Assembly (NCBI GenBank): GCA_023105745.1
Contig: JALGQZ010000001.1
Coordinates: forward strand, 50,157,662 to 50,221,661
Length of the DNA: 64,000 bases
From: Austropuccinia psidii
Lineage: Eukaryota; Basidiomycota; Pucciniomycetes; Pucciniales; Sphaerophragmiaceae
Reading direction: 5' to 3'
This document shows positions 24,042 through 35,500 of the stretch, in pieces (position 1 is the first letter of the stretch; every line of letters starts with the position of its first letter). Under the pieces are notes generated by a model. It was not told the DNA's origin. It saw only the letters and a list, made by a program, of their open reading frames with translations, and ran no database searches. The translations under genes and the position numbers were made by a program.

Positions 24042-24407
24042 TTTGGGGGCCTGGCCATGTTTTTTGAACCTTGTATCCTTAACTAATATATTTTTAAGTT
24101 CTAAAATATATTAATTTAATAATTTTTTCTTTCATTTTGAAGTTAAAATAATTCTTATTTTTGAAATTGTTTTGGAAATCTTTTTCATTGAGGAATTTGG
24201 TTTAATTTTATACTGTTTTTACACATGGCTTTTTCACATCCAAGAACTTATAAAATTATTCTTTGAGTTGCTTTGAATTGATTTTCATTCAAAATCTTAA
24301 ATTTCAATTTTTTTGATATTAAAAAATATAAAACTTATAAAAAAATCTTTAAAAATATTTTAAAAAGTATAAAAAATAATTTTTTCTCTTTTATAATTTG
24401 TTCCTAG
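24042..24407 (+). other. D1 primer site and leader
   Basis: TTTGGGGGCCTGGCCATG follows the LTR end and is the candidate primer binding site. A block at about 24187-24280 (TTGAGG...TTTGG, then GGCTTTTTCACATC and CTTTGAGTT) recurs in D2 (31269-31360) and E (56570-56660) amid otherwise diverged AT-rich sequence. A pyrimidine-rich tract ends in TTCCTAG at 24407, the inferred acceptor of the first ORF1 coding exon. The conserved block may be a packaging signal or an unrecognised exon. Confidence 0.5.
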
Positions 24408-25394
24408 TGTCTTTAATCAAATACTGTGCAGCTGGCAACAGACTCAGTAAAAAATATATTACTAGTCCAGAATCTTCAGAAGCAGAATCTGAAGACATTA
24501 ATGAGGTGCAAATTGCTAAAAGAGGCACCTTATTTAACTCAGAAAAGGCTAAATTACCACCAAAAGGTGTGTATTTTATCTTATATTTTCACCTTTTATC
24601 TTTAAATTGATGTGAAAATGGTGCATACCAGAAATGGAAGAAACTATTCAGTCCAACCAGATGGATGTGGACAAGGAAGAGGCAAGACCAAATCCAGAAG
24701 TGCCACGTCTTCCACAAGAAAGACACATTTGGAGGATGCCAGAGTTGCCCCCGATTCCCCAAGGTCTGTACCAACAGATTTTGACGTGAATTCTGAGCCT
24801 GAACTGATTCATGACCATATTTCCAGGGCTGAACCATTTTCAAGTGACAGCAATAGAAATATATCAATGCCAGTACAAAAATTGGTTCAGAGCAGCCAAC
24901 GAAGAGGAGTGGGAAATATGCCCAAGCCTCTGGCAGGGGGCCATGAACTCCTACTTACACATCAAGAGCTTGTGGGTCAGGAGAAGACCATAGAACTCTT
25001 AGGAGAATGGAGCCCCCTGTCTTGCAAAGACAAGGTCAAAAAGATAAAGAATTGGTTGAAGAACCAAAGTCTTTTATCCATAGACCAGAAGAAGGAACTG
25101 GAAATGACTCCAGCTTTGGAGACAGAGGCCCCAGTGGTGTCTACCAGCTCCAAACCAGCTCCAGAAGTATCCAAAGAAAAGCCCAAAGGACCTCAGAAGA
25201 AGCAGAGAGGTCCCAAGAGCCATCAAGGCAAGGGCAAAGGCAAAGCAAATTGGCACAGACCTTACCCACAAGGGTACAGGATCCCCAAATTGGAGCCTTC
25301 AGCAGTGGACAGTGTGTTCATTATGGCCAGAACTCTCATGGAATTCACAGCCAAGGAACAAGAAAGGATGAACAGGACTTTTCCACGCAAATAA
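24408..25394 (+). pseudogene. D1 ORF1 (spliced, overlaps gag)
   Basis: Inferred exons are 24408-24566, 24632-24763 and 24827-25394, with introns of 65 and 63 bp (GTGTGT...CAG and GTCTGT...CAG) and phase-1 junctions. The reading goes from acidic SPESSEAESED, through QMDVDKEEARPNPE and RHIWRMPELPPIPQG, to a Trp/Tyr-rich helical part (YQCQYKNWFRAANEEEWE). It then has a Lys-rich stretch (PQKKQRGP...GKGKGKANW) and a conserved tail ([16 protein letters not shown]). A 1-nt deletion near 24970 shifts both this frame and the overlapping gag frame. No known domain is recognised. The basic stretch suggests nucleic-acid binding, which is inference. Confidence 0.6.
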
Positions 25395-26640
25395 TTGATG
25401 AAATACACTTTGTTAAATCTAGTATTGATGTAGAACTTGGCAAATTTGATGCAAAGTTAAATAAAATCATATTGGACATAGGTGAATTAAAAAGAAATGC
25501 CAAAAATTTTACTGAATGGTATGAATTAACAAATTCCAGATTTGATTCAATGCCAAATTCTTGTAGCAGAATTGAGAGTACATGTCAGATTCAGAATAAT
25601 GAAATGGAAGATCTTTCTATTTTTAAAATGAATGATCAACTTAAGATTCTACAAGATCATATCTTGAAGATAGTTGAAAATACCAATCAGTTTGCTACAC
25701 ATTTAGCAAAAAGTGACAATGAAAGGCAGAAGTTAAAGAATTAAATCATTGCAAATGTAGAACAAATTCATAAGAATTATGAACCACATATGCCAAGACA
25801 TTCTACACCTTTGACTGAAGAAAAACTTTCTGTTAAAGGAAGTTTTATCCCACTTCTAGAAGAAAATGTTGTCTCTGTCAAAGATATTCCCAAATTAGAA
25901 GAATGGCCAAAATTCTCTGGTGAAGGAGAATATAACCATATTGAGTTCATCAGGACTATTGATATGTTACAGGAAGACTTTAATATACCTGATGAAATCA
26001 TAGTGGGGAAATTACACTCTCTGTTTTCCAAGACTGCACAGAAATGGTATTACAAGATGAGGATGGATCATGGAAAACATGATTGGTCTTGGTGGAAATC
26101 TGAAGTGATTACCAAATGGGCCAACAATTCTTGGAGGTTTAAAATGGAAAATGCTTTTGAAAGTGCCATTTTTAACTCAGAGAAAGATAAACCACTTACT
26201 TGGTTCTTCAAACAAAAAGACATATTATCTGCTTTACACCCAGATATGTCCGACCCTATGATTAATATGAAAATATTAAGAAAGTGGGGAGGAGAACTGG
26301 AACATGCTATCAAAAGCAGATGTGTAGAACCCTGTTCAACAGAGGACTAAATTAATGCAATGGAAGATATTATTACCAGAACAAGAATTGGTAAAACTTG
26401 GACTAGAATCCCTATGGAATCCAAGATGATCCCAAAGATTCCCAGGGAGGATAAAAGACCAGAAAGACCTGTCTTGAAGTGTCATAAATGTGGAAGTACT
26501 TCACATTTAGCTAACACTTGCACCAAAAAGACAAAAATCAATTAAGTTAAGGTCATTGAAGAAATTCAGTGTACTGAAGAGAAAGAAGAGTCTGATCAAG
26601 ATTCTGCAGTCTCTGAAGATACACCAGTGGAGGACTAACC
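24618..26640 (+). pseudogene. D1 Gag
   Basis: The ATG at 24618 lies 11 nt before the inferred ORF1 acceptor. After an N-terminal part that overlaps ORF1 comes a coiled-coil-like region (25390-25740), a TAA at 25742-25744, then the capsid domain (KLEEWPKFSGEGEYNH... to GGELEHAIKSRC). A further TAA at 26348-26350 (Tyr codon in D2) precedes an intact CCHC zinc knuckle, CHKCGSTSHLANTC, at about 26482-26523. More stops follow in the acidic linker (26543, 26636). The early frame changes at about 24970. Confidence 0.8.
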
Positions 26641-27239
26641 CATTGAAAACATTACAGCTTTCTTTGAGTTCAAATATGTCCATACCCACTTGCCACAGTA
26701 CAGTAAGGATTGCTGCAACCTGATCAATATCCAAGATGCCAGAATGTGTAAAACAAAACCTGCTAGAGGAAAGGGTTACACTTCTGGAGCATCCTGTATC
26801 ACATCAGTTTTGATGAGTGATATTGAAGCCAAAGTAAATTTGGATACAGGGGAATTTTGCACATGTGTGGGCAAAGATTATCTCCAAATTATACTTCCTG
26901 AATGGAAAAACCACTATTACCAATAGAAGGTGTGCAATTTAGTAGTGCTAGTAACAATATGTACCCCTTGGGTATATTAGACACTAATCTAAAACTGAGA
27001 TTGTTGTAATGGATAATTGCACATCTCAGCACATCATTCTTGGAAATGATTACTTGAATATCTATGTTATTGACATAAATAACCATAAAGACAGATATTT
27101 CACAATTGGGGATAACAAGAGACAAAAATTTGCTTTTTCCAATATGCCAAAACAAATATCTGTAGTATCTTCTGTCAAGGATAATTACAAAAATGAATTT
27201 GTGTCTAATCAACTTTTTGAAGCACAAATTAATCCATAA
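26641..27239 (+). pseudogene. D1 protease region
   Basis: The aspartic protease active site reads VNLDTGEFCTCVGKDYL with the D-T-G triad intact. A shift near 26926-27000 changes frame before NCTSQHIILGNDYLNIY, the conserved second half. The piece ends at a TAA (27237-27239) where D2 has a sense codon. It is homologous to D2 residues of about 730-920. Confidence 0.8.
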
Positions 27240-28875
27240 TTGTCACCAAAAATGAGGAATGAACTTATTAATGTGTTATACACATACAAAAACACATTTG
27301 CCTCTGATAATGAACCATTAGGTGCTATAAGGGGACATGAAGTTGATATTACTCTTAATATTGACAGGCCATATCCTCCAGTACTTAGAAGACCAGCTTA
27401 TCCAGCCAGTCCCAGAGCTAGAGAAGCCTTAGAAAAACATCTCCAAGAGTTAATCCAACCTGGTGTACTAAGAAAAGTAGGCCATAATGAGGAAGTTGAA
27501 GTGACAACACCTGTTATTATTGCATGGCATAATGACAAGTCAAGAATGGTTGGGGATTTCAGCGCATTGAATACCTAAACAGTTCCAGATAGGTATCCAA
27601 TCCCTAGAATTCAAGAAACCTTGACTCAATTGTCTAAAGCCAAGTATATAACATCAATGGATGCATTGAAAGGCTTCCATCAGGATGTTTTGATGCCTAA
27701 AGCTAAGAAATTACTTAGAATTATCACTCACTGTGGTATTTATGAGTATCTTAGAATGCCATTTGGCATTAAAAATGCTCCATCCCATTATCAAAGAATG
27801 ATGAACACAATCTTTCCCACAGAATTGTCTTAAGGGTGGCTTATCATTTATATTGATGATATTATCATATGTTCTGATTCATGGTCTTTGCACCTTGAAA
27901 GACTTGCAAAAGTACTTCAAAAAGTTGCAGAAGTGAACATGAAAATTTCACTTAAGAAATGCAATTTTGGTTTTGAAGAACTCAAAGCATTAGGACATAT
28001 TGTTTCTGGTTCAAGCTTGGGTATTGACAAAAACAAAGTAGCAGCAGTGTTACTTAAGCCAATACCCCAGAATAAAAAAGAAATGATGTCTTTCGTTGGG
28101 TTTTCCAGTTGTTATAGGAAACACTTGAAAGACTTTGCAATTCTAGCCAAGTCACTTTATAGAATCTGTGATCAACAGGATGTATTTGAGATGACACAGG
28201 AGACAATTAAAGCTTATGAGAAGATAAGGAGAGCTCTTACAGAAGCACCTTTACTCCTAATGCCTGACTGGAATATTCCTTTTCAAATTGTACATTGATG
28301 CATGTGGAGATGGATTAGGGGAAGCCCTACATCAAGTCCAAATTATTGATGACAAACCTACATAAGGACCAGTTTGTTACATCTCAAGGAAAATCAAACC
28401 AACAGAAGCCAGATATGGTGCAAGCCAAATGGAGTGCTTATGTTTGGTATGGGCACTTGAGAAATTACACTATTATCTTGATGGCAGTGTTTTTGAAGTG
28501 ATAAATGACTGTAATGCATTAAAATCACTTCTTAACATGAAAACTCCCAACAGACACATGTTGAGATGGCAAATAGCCATTCAGGAATATAGAGGCAACA
28601 TGACTATAGTTCACAAAGCAGGAAACATTCACACGAATGCTGATGGACTTAGCAGGTGGGCAGTAGCCAACACTCCTGATAACCCAACTTATGTACCCTT
28701 GGAAGCTGAACCACAGATTCCAATTGAAGGGATTGATATAACTGATATTGGGACTGACTTTGTTGAAGAGGTCAGAGAATATTATAAGCAAGACACGAAT
28801 TGCCATATCTTGACTTCTTTGTTAGATAAAGACTGCAAAGATACATCTTTGGTCAATGCACTAGATGAACTTTGA
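27240..28875 (+). pseudogene. D1 reverse transcriptase and RNase H
   Basis: RT runs from 27240 with [24 protein letters not shown] and [16 protein letters not shown] to the catalytic YIDD at about 27849-27860, intact here. Stops replace single codons at 27576 (Tyr in D2), 27831 (Glu in D2) and 28873 (Trp in D2). A small insertion near 28285 shifts the frame at the RNase H start ([11 protein letters not shown]), and RNase H continues to [13 protein letters not shown]. The lesions are scattered single events, typical of slow decay after insertion. Confidence 0.85.
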
Positions 28876-28905
28876 AGAAATTCCTATTCTGAAAGGAGAT
28901 TTCAC

Positions 28906-29109
28906 TTGTTTGATGGGATTATTTACCACAGAACCAAACCTTCTTGTGTAATGACATCATGCAGCAGATTGCTTATCAATACAATTCTTCATGAATGCCA
29001 TGATAGCATCTACTCTGGACACCTGTCAGAGGACAGAACACTTGAAAAAGCAAAGAACTGTGCATGGTGTCCATCTTGGAGAAACAAAACCATTGAATAT
29101 TGCCATACC
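28906..29109 (+). pseudogene. D1 integrase, 5' piece before D2
   Basis: Encodes the start of the integrase HHCC zinc-binding domain ([17 protein letters not shown]... to EYCHTC). It is interrupted at 29110 by D2, and the frame resumes at 39826 with the remaining Cys residues. Confidence 0.85.
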
Positions 29110-31136
29110 TGTGAGCCTTTGAGATATGACGACATACCCAATAAGGTCACAAAAAAGACTCAGAATAATTATACCTTTAATATAATTATATTAAAATTAC
29201 TTAGAATAATTATACATTAAGAATAATTACTTAAATATACAAAAAAATACCATAAATTGGTACAAAAATTGGTTTAACTTAAAAACCAATGAATCAACAT
29301 GTAAAATAAATTATACCATTGGGTTCCCCATGGAAAAATACACATATACCATTTTTATGGCATATCTGTAAAGTCAATATTTAAGGAATTATAAGGTATA
29401 ATACCTTATAAAAACCATAAAACCTTATTTATCTCAAGAACTAATGTAATAACATGTGAAATAAATTGTACCAGTGGATTCTCCATAAACATCCACACAT
29501 AAAACAATTAATAAGCTAATTTCCAATGTTAATACTTAAGGAATTAACCTGAATATATGCACTTTTTTGGTCAATGGATATATTCAAGGATCATAGCTAA
29601 TATCTTCTAAACTATACATGATAGAATGATGAACCAAAAATAAAGTTACCACGTAATTACTGTAAGAACGCAGATATGAACTTTATTTTACAAATTATAA
29701 ACAAGGTTAAAACCTGTGATGAAATATTGATAAAAATCAACAGAGCTGTTGACCACTTTGTTGTGAAAGTGCTCCAAACTTAAAAAAAAGTATACAGTTG
29801 GATTCTACTAGCTCATTCGTGAAGAATGATGTAATTTTTATTATTAAATTCACGGTATAACCCCCTGAAATCAAGGTTTGAAGTTTAAAATATTGAATTT
29901 CGACAGAAAAGATGAGTTACAAGAAAAAGCATCAAAGTTAGAGTTTTGATGATGTAATGAAAGCCTCTTGGCAGCATAATGAGGTTATTCCAGGCTATCA
30001 GAATTCACCCTCTGAATTGCTGTAGCGTGTAAATCTTAAAAGTTATTGAGGATCAAAGTTTGAGCTTAATTTGAGCAGTTATGATCACACACTGTAACCT
30101 TAATTTAAGTTTAACAGTCTTAAGAGTGATAAAATTGGTGAATACTATTAGTTTGTGATTAAGGCTATTAAAATACACAAAATTTGGGGTTCGGCCAAGC
30201 CTCTGATGTCATCAACTTGAGAGTTATAGTGATAACTCTAAATAATGGTGTAATAATGATGTAATATGGTTTGATAATGATGTAATCATCTCCAAACCTT
30301 AAAATATTGATCAATTCCAGTGGATATGATCAGTACACGTCTACTAGAAGCATGTTGGACTCTAGGAGGGAGGTATTTACTATAAATAGAGCTCTTTTTA
30401 CTCTATTTACCCCTCAGACGCATCAAAAACATTAAATCAATTAAATAAAAGGAAATTTCTTTATTCTTTATATATAAAACTCTTATATTATTAAAGACCA
30501 AAGACCATCTTAATATTAATCACTATTTTTGTGTGATTAAATCAATTCTTTAATTGTTTTTGTCATAAATCTCTCTATAAACTCATTTCCACGTAAAATC
30601 AAGAAATTTAGTAAATTTTCTTTATTTTTATTGTAACTACAATTTGAAAAAGTTGTATTATATTCTTTTGGCGTAAAATATCTCAAAATTATTATTTTAA
30701 GTGTTAAAAGTAGGTTATTTCATCTTATTATAATAATTTCTCTCTTATTATTACTCTTAATAACTCTTAATTAATATAAATAGTATTTATATTAATATAT
30801 AACTTTAATATTGGTAATATTATTGTTATTAATTGTTTTTTATTTTATAAAAAACAGTTTTTTACGCCTTTATTATTTGTTGGTAACAATAATAAAGAGC
30901 TTTATAATATATTAATTATTTTATATTAATATATTATTTACAATATTATAATTTCATATAATATTAATTATATTATTATATTTATTTAATAATATAATAT
31001 TTTTACGCCATAATAATAATATTTCTTTATTATTATTATTATTTTAATCTTATTTATTTCAATTATAAGGACATTCAGAGTACAATAAGTAATAAATTAG
31101 TAATTTTTACTTATTGCTTCATAGTAAAACCTTACA
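29110..31136 (+). mobile_element. 5' LTR of D2
   Basis: 2027 bp from TGTGAGCC to CCTTACA. It is AT-rich and contains a canonical TATA box at 30381, then a pyrimidine-rich likely start region (ACCCCTCAGACGC) and AATAAA at 30444. The second half has TTACGCC and TTGGCGT motifs that retain CpG. A decayed minus-strand relative is at 53007-54192. Confidence 0.95.
30381..30390 (+). promoter_or_regulatory. TATA box of D2 5' LTR
   Basis: TATAAATAGA is an exact TATA-box match, and the same sequence occurs at 39055-39064 in the 3' LTR. Transcription would be expected to start about 25-40 bp downstream, near the CTCAGACGC segment. That places the U3/R border about 1.3 kb into the LTR. Confidence 0.7.
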
Positions 31137-31658
31137 TTTGGGGGCCTGGCCGTGATATTTACTTAAAAGACCTTTAAAAAGATTCTATTTGGGTTTATCC
31201 AATAATAAATTATATTTATAATCATAAAATTATATAATAATTTTATATTTTATTGATTTTAAAAAGCTATTGAGGCATTTGGAAAGCAATTTTACTGTCT
31301 TACACGTGGTTTTTCACATCCTTAGACTTGCAAGAACTTTCTTTGAGTGACTCTAGTGATTAAAAAAGATAATTTATAAATTAAAAATAATTTTTATTAT
31401 AATCTAATTTTATAAAGAATCATATTAATTTTTATTTTATTCCTTAAAAATAAAAAATAAAAAATAATAAAAAAATATTAAAAAATATTAAAAAATCTTA
31501 AAAACCAATAAAAAAGTTATTTTTATTCATTTTTATTCATTTCTTTATTCATTTCAAGTTTTTAAAGATATAAAAGCAATTTCTATGTGGAAAATTGCCA
31601 TATCTTGCCAAAAAAAACACTTCTTATCAAAAGACTTATATTTATTTGTCTTTTTTAG
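31137..31658 (+). other. D2 primer site and leader
   Basis: TTTGGGGGCCTGGCCGTGA at 31137 is the candidate primer binding site. The leader is AT-rich, with the conserved block at about 31269-31360 shared with D1 and E (CTATTGAGGCATTTGG, GGTTTTTCACATC, CTTTGAGT). It ends in a T-rich tract and TTTTTTAG at 31658, the inferred acceptor for ORF1. Confidence 0.55.
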
Positions 31659-32576
31659 TGTTTGAAGATAACCCAACAGAAGACAACCAAGCTACTGTTG
31701 AGAAGTTGGTGGAAGAAACTTGTCAAAGTTCTCCAACACCAGTTATCACCAAAAGAAAGAAAGCTAAGAAATTAGACTTTCCAGGACCCACCATTCAAGA
31801 CTCTGAAGGTGAGCACCTCTTTTTAAATTGCCATAAAAGAATTTTATTCTAAAATACTTTTATTTTTTCTTATTCTTCAATTATGACTACCAGAAGAGGT
31901 TCCCAATACTCCATCCAATCAGATGGAGCTGGACTCAGAGGTAGAATTGATCCCTCAAAAGGGAAAAGAAAGGGCAATATCCCCAGTGGAACAGAATCCA
32001 CACAAGGAAGTTCCTTATCCCAAAGGCAAGTCCCAGAAATGCCCATGATATCTGAGCCTGAATTGGAACTAAGTATGAGTAACTCAAAGAGGTACAAATC
32101 ACATTCAGAAGGCTCAAATAGACATCTACATGAGCCAGTACAAGCAGTATTGCACAGTGTACAAGGACAAAGATTGGGAAATGTTGCCTCAAATACACCA
32201 AGGAGTGATGAACTCCTGGCACATCCTGAAAAAGTTCCTCAAAGAGGAGGAGATAGTGAAATACTCCAATGGATGGAATCCACTGTCATCCAAACCTCAA
32301 ATCAAAAAAATCAAGGACTACCATGCCAAAAAGAGGGAGGCAACCAAGGAAGAAGCCCCAGTAGCTTCTACCAGCAAGCCCCAAGCCAACCCACTTCCCC
32401 AAGAAGGGAAGAAGAACAAGAAAAAGCATTGGAAGAAACCATATTCCCCAAGCTACAGAATCCCAAGAATCCAAAAGGATGCCATGGACAATGTTTTCAA
32501 CATGGCCAGAACCTTGATGGAATTCAAGGACAAGGAAGAGCAAAGAATGAGACAACCTCATTTCCCAAAGAAATAA
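31659..32576 (+). CDS. D2 ORF1 (spliced, in +1 frame over gag)
   Basis: Inferred exons are 31659-31808, 31894-32025 and 32122-32576. Introns are 85 bp (GTGAGC...CAG) and 96 bp (GCAAGT...TAG, a GC-AG intron), with phase-1 junctions as in the sister elements. There is no in-frame stop, so this copy may be functional. Its start codon would come from an upstream exon supplying the base before TG. The protein has an acidic N-terminus, [13 protein letters not shown], a Tyr/Trp-rich helical part ([20 protein letters not shown]), a Lys-rich stretch ([13 protein letters not shown]) and the shared tail [16 protein letters not shown]. No named family is recognised. It overlaps the gag frame for about 690 bp. 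The splicing is inferred, not observed. Confidence 0.6.
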
Positions 32577-35500
32577 CCTTGTCCAAAGATGTTGTAAATA
32601 CTTTAACAGAAATTAAAAATAGTATATTACCTCTAAAAGAAATTAAAGATAGTTTATTATCACTACAAGAAATAAATAACAATTTATCTTCTTTAACAAA
32701 AATTGTTGTGCAAAACAAGAAAGAAATTGACCACATTAAGTTTATTGTTGAAAATAATAAAACAAAGAATTTAATTGAAAATACTCAAAAATTAATACAA
32801 GGACAACAAGAATTGTATAAATACATAAAAGATATCAAAGACAAGACTTTGACAATCAATTATGATGTGAGTATTGACAATCTTACAGAAAAATTAAATA
32901 AATTAAGTATTTCTGTAGAAAAATTTGAAGAAAAGACTTCATCACACCAAAAATTACTTTTGAACCATGTGGAAAAAAGTGATGAAGCAAGAATGCATCT
33001 AAAAGATGATATTCAAAGTGAAATAAGGCTTATAACTGAAAAAATGGATAAAATTAATGAGGCTAATTTAAATATGCCAAATTTATCAACACCATTTTCT
33101 CATATAAGAAGCCCTGTTAAAACAAAAGAGGAATTGTCAAATCCTTTCATAACAGACTTGAGTCACCAAGATAATAACCAAGTCTTAATGAAAGAAGCAC
33201 CTCAATTAAAAGAATGGCCAACATTCACAGGAGAAGGTGAATATGACCACATGTCATTTATTAAAAGAATTGACATGTTACAAGAAGACTATGCCATACC
33301 AGATCAATTAATCACTGCAAGATTACATTCACTGTTTGAGAAATCTGCAAAAAGATGGTATTATGGCATAAGACAAACAAATGGTAAAAATACCTGGTCT
33401 TGGTGGAAACAAGAAATAATCACCAAGTGGGCAAATGATGCCTGGAGGTATAAGATAGAAAATGCATTTGAAAACTCTTTCTTTGACCCAGAGAAAGACA
33501 AAACTTTAACTTGGTTCTTGAAACAAGTTGAAAGGCTTAATGCACTGTACCCAGAAATGTCACAAAAAATGGTGCACATGAAAATACTTAAAAAATGTGG
33601 AGGAGAACTAGAACATGCCCTAAGAAGCAAGTGTATAGAACCATGCTCCACAGAAGAGTATATAAATGCACTAGAAGATATAGTGACAAGAACAAAAATT
33701 GGCAGGACTTGGAAAAAATTGGACATTAAAAGCCCAAATAAACCATTTATCAAAAAAGATAAATCAAAAGAATCCTTTAAGCCCAATACATCCAACAATA
33801 ATGAGCAAAGAAAATGCCATAAATGTGGAGGTATTGGACACTTAGCCAATAATTGCCTTAAAAAAGCAAAGATTAATGAAATTGTGGAAACAGAAAACCA
33901 CAATGACAAAGAAGAGGAATCTGACTCTGAAAAAGAGACAGAAGAGTCAGAAAGCTCTGAAAGTGATGAAATCAATATAATTAATGCACAAATTAATAAT
34001 ATTGATATAATTTATGAAGTACTGGATGTTAATTCAAACTTGCCACAAGTTGGAACATCTGACACAAATCTGACAAACATACAAGATGCCAAAATGTATA
34101 GAACCAAACCTGCAAGAGGAATGGGATATACAGCTGGAAAATCAAGTATAAGTATTGTTATGGTTGATAACCAAGAAGGAAAGGTTAACTTGGATACAGG
34201 AGCATATTGCACTTGTGTTGGCAAAAGTTATTTAAAAACCATTGTCCCAGACTGGCAAGAAAAACTTATGCCAATACAAGGTGTCAAATTTAGTAGTGCA
34301 AGTGAGAGCATGAAGCCCCTTGGAATAATTGATTTAACACTAATTTTTCCTCATCCATCACAATGTGTCAGAATTAAAGTAGAGTTTGTAGTAATGGACA
34401 ACTGTACTAGTAATCACTTCATACTTGGGAATGACTACTTATCAATCTATGGTATAGATATCTCCAACCAAAAGGATAGATATTTTACCATAGGAGATAA
34501 CAAAAGACAAAAGTTTGGATTCTTAAATAACAAAAAACACATCACAGTTATTAAGAATGAAGAAAAAATTCCAGAAAAAGAACTTTTTATATCTGAACAA
34601 CTCAAAGAGGCAGAATTCAATCAAGAATTAACAGAAAAAATGAAAGAAAAATTGATTGACCTCCTATTTAAGTATAAAAATGCCTTTGCAACTGACAAAG
34701 AGCCACTAGGTGCCATAATTGGACATGAAGTGGATATAATTCTTAATGTAGAAAAACCTTACCCACCTTTATTAAGAAGACCTGCTTATCCAGCCAGTCC
34801 AAGGGCTAGAGAAGCCTTAGAGGTGCACATTAAAGAATCAATGGACCTTGGAGTATTAAGAAAGGTTGGACATAATGAACAAGTAGAAGTTACTACACCT
34901 GTCATTATAACTTGGAATAATGGAAAATCAAGGATGGTAGGAGACTTCAGAGCCCTGAATACCTATACCATTCCAGACAGATATCCAATACCCAGAATCC
35001 ATGAGACATTGACCCAATTGTCACAAGCTAAGTTCATCACAGCTATGGATGCTCTTAAGGGTTTTCATCAAAATGTCTTAACAGACAATGCCAAGAAACT
35101 ACTAAGAATAATAGTCCATTGTGGAATTTTTGAATACTTAAGAATGCCATTTGGAATAAAAAATGCACCTTCCCATTATCAAAGAATGATGAATACCATA
35201 TTCCCTGAAGAATTATCAGAAGGATGGTTGATTATCTATATTGATGATATCATAGTTTGCTCAGAAACTTGGGAAAATCACCTTACAAGACTAGAAAGGG
35301 TACTACAAAAAATAGTCCAAGTGAATATGAAAATTTCCTTGAAAAAATGTCATTTTGCATATAGTGAATTAAAGGCACTAGGACATGTAGTATCTGGCCT
35401 TAGTCTAGGCATAGACAAAAATAAAGTAGCAGAAGTACTACTTAAATCAATGCCTCAAACCAAAAAAGAAATGCAATCATTTCTAGGATTTGCTGGTTAC

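Noticed and set aside
24960..24980. Programmed frameshift in D1 to move from ORF1 to Gag
   Set aside because: The shift is absent from D2 and E at this place and breaks both overlapping frames, so it is a 1-nt deletion.
26340..28880. RIP-type mutation as the cause of stops in D1
   Set aside because: Stops arise from mixed changes (TAT to TAA, GAA to TAA, CAA to TAA, TGG to TGA) plus indels, not only from C-to-T in one context.
30780..31070. AT-rich palindromic tracts in the D2 LTR as a replication origin or MITE
   Set aside because: The same tract is in both LTRs at the same place and is part of the LTR; simple AT/TAATAT composition explains the palindromes.
33361..33975. 204-codon minus-strand frame opposite D2 gag
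   Set aside because: Ser/Phe/Leu-rich shadow of the A-rich gag strand; the plus strand carries a clear capsid and zinc knuckle.
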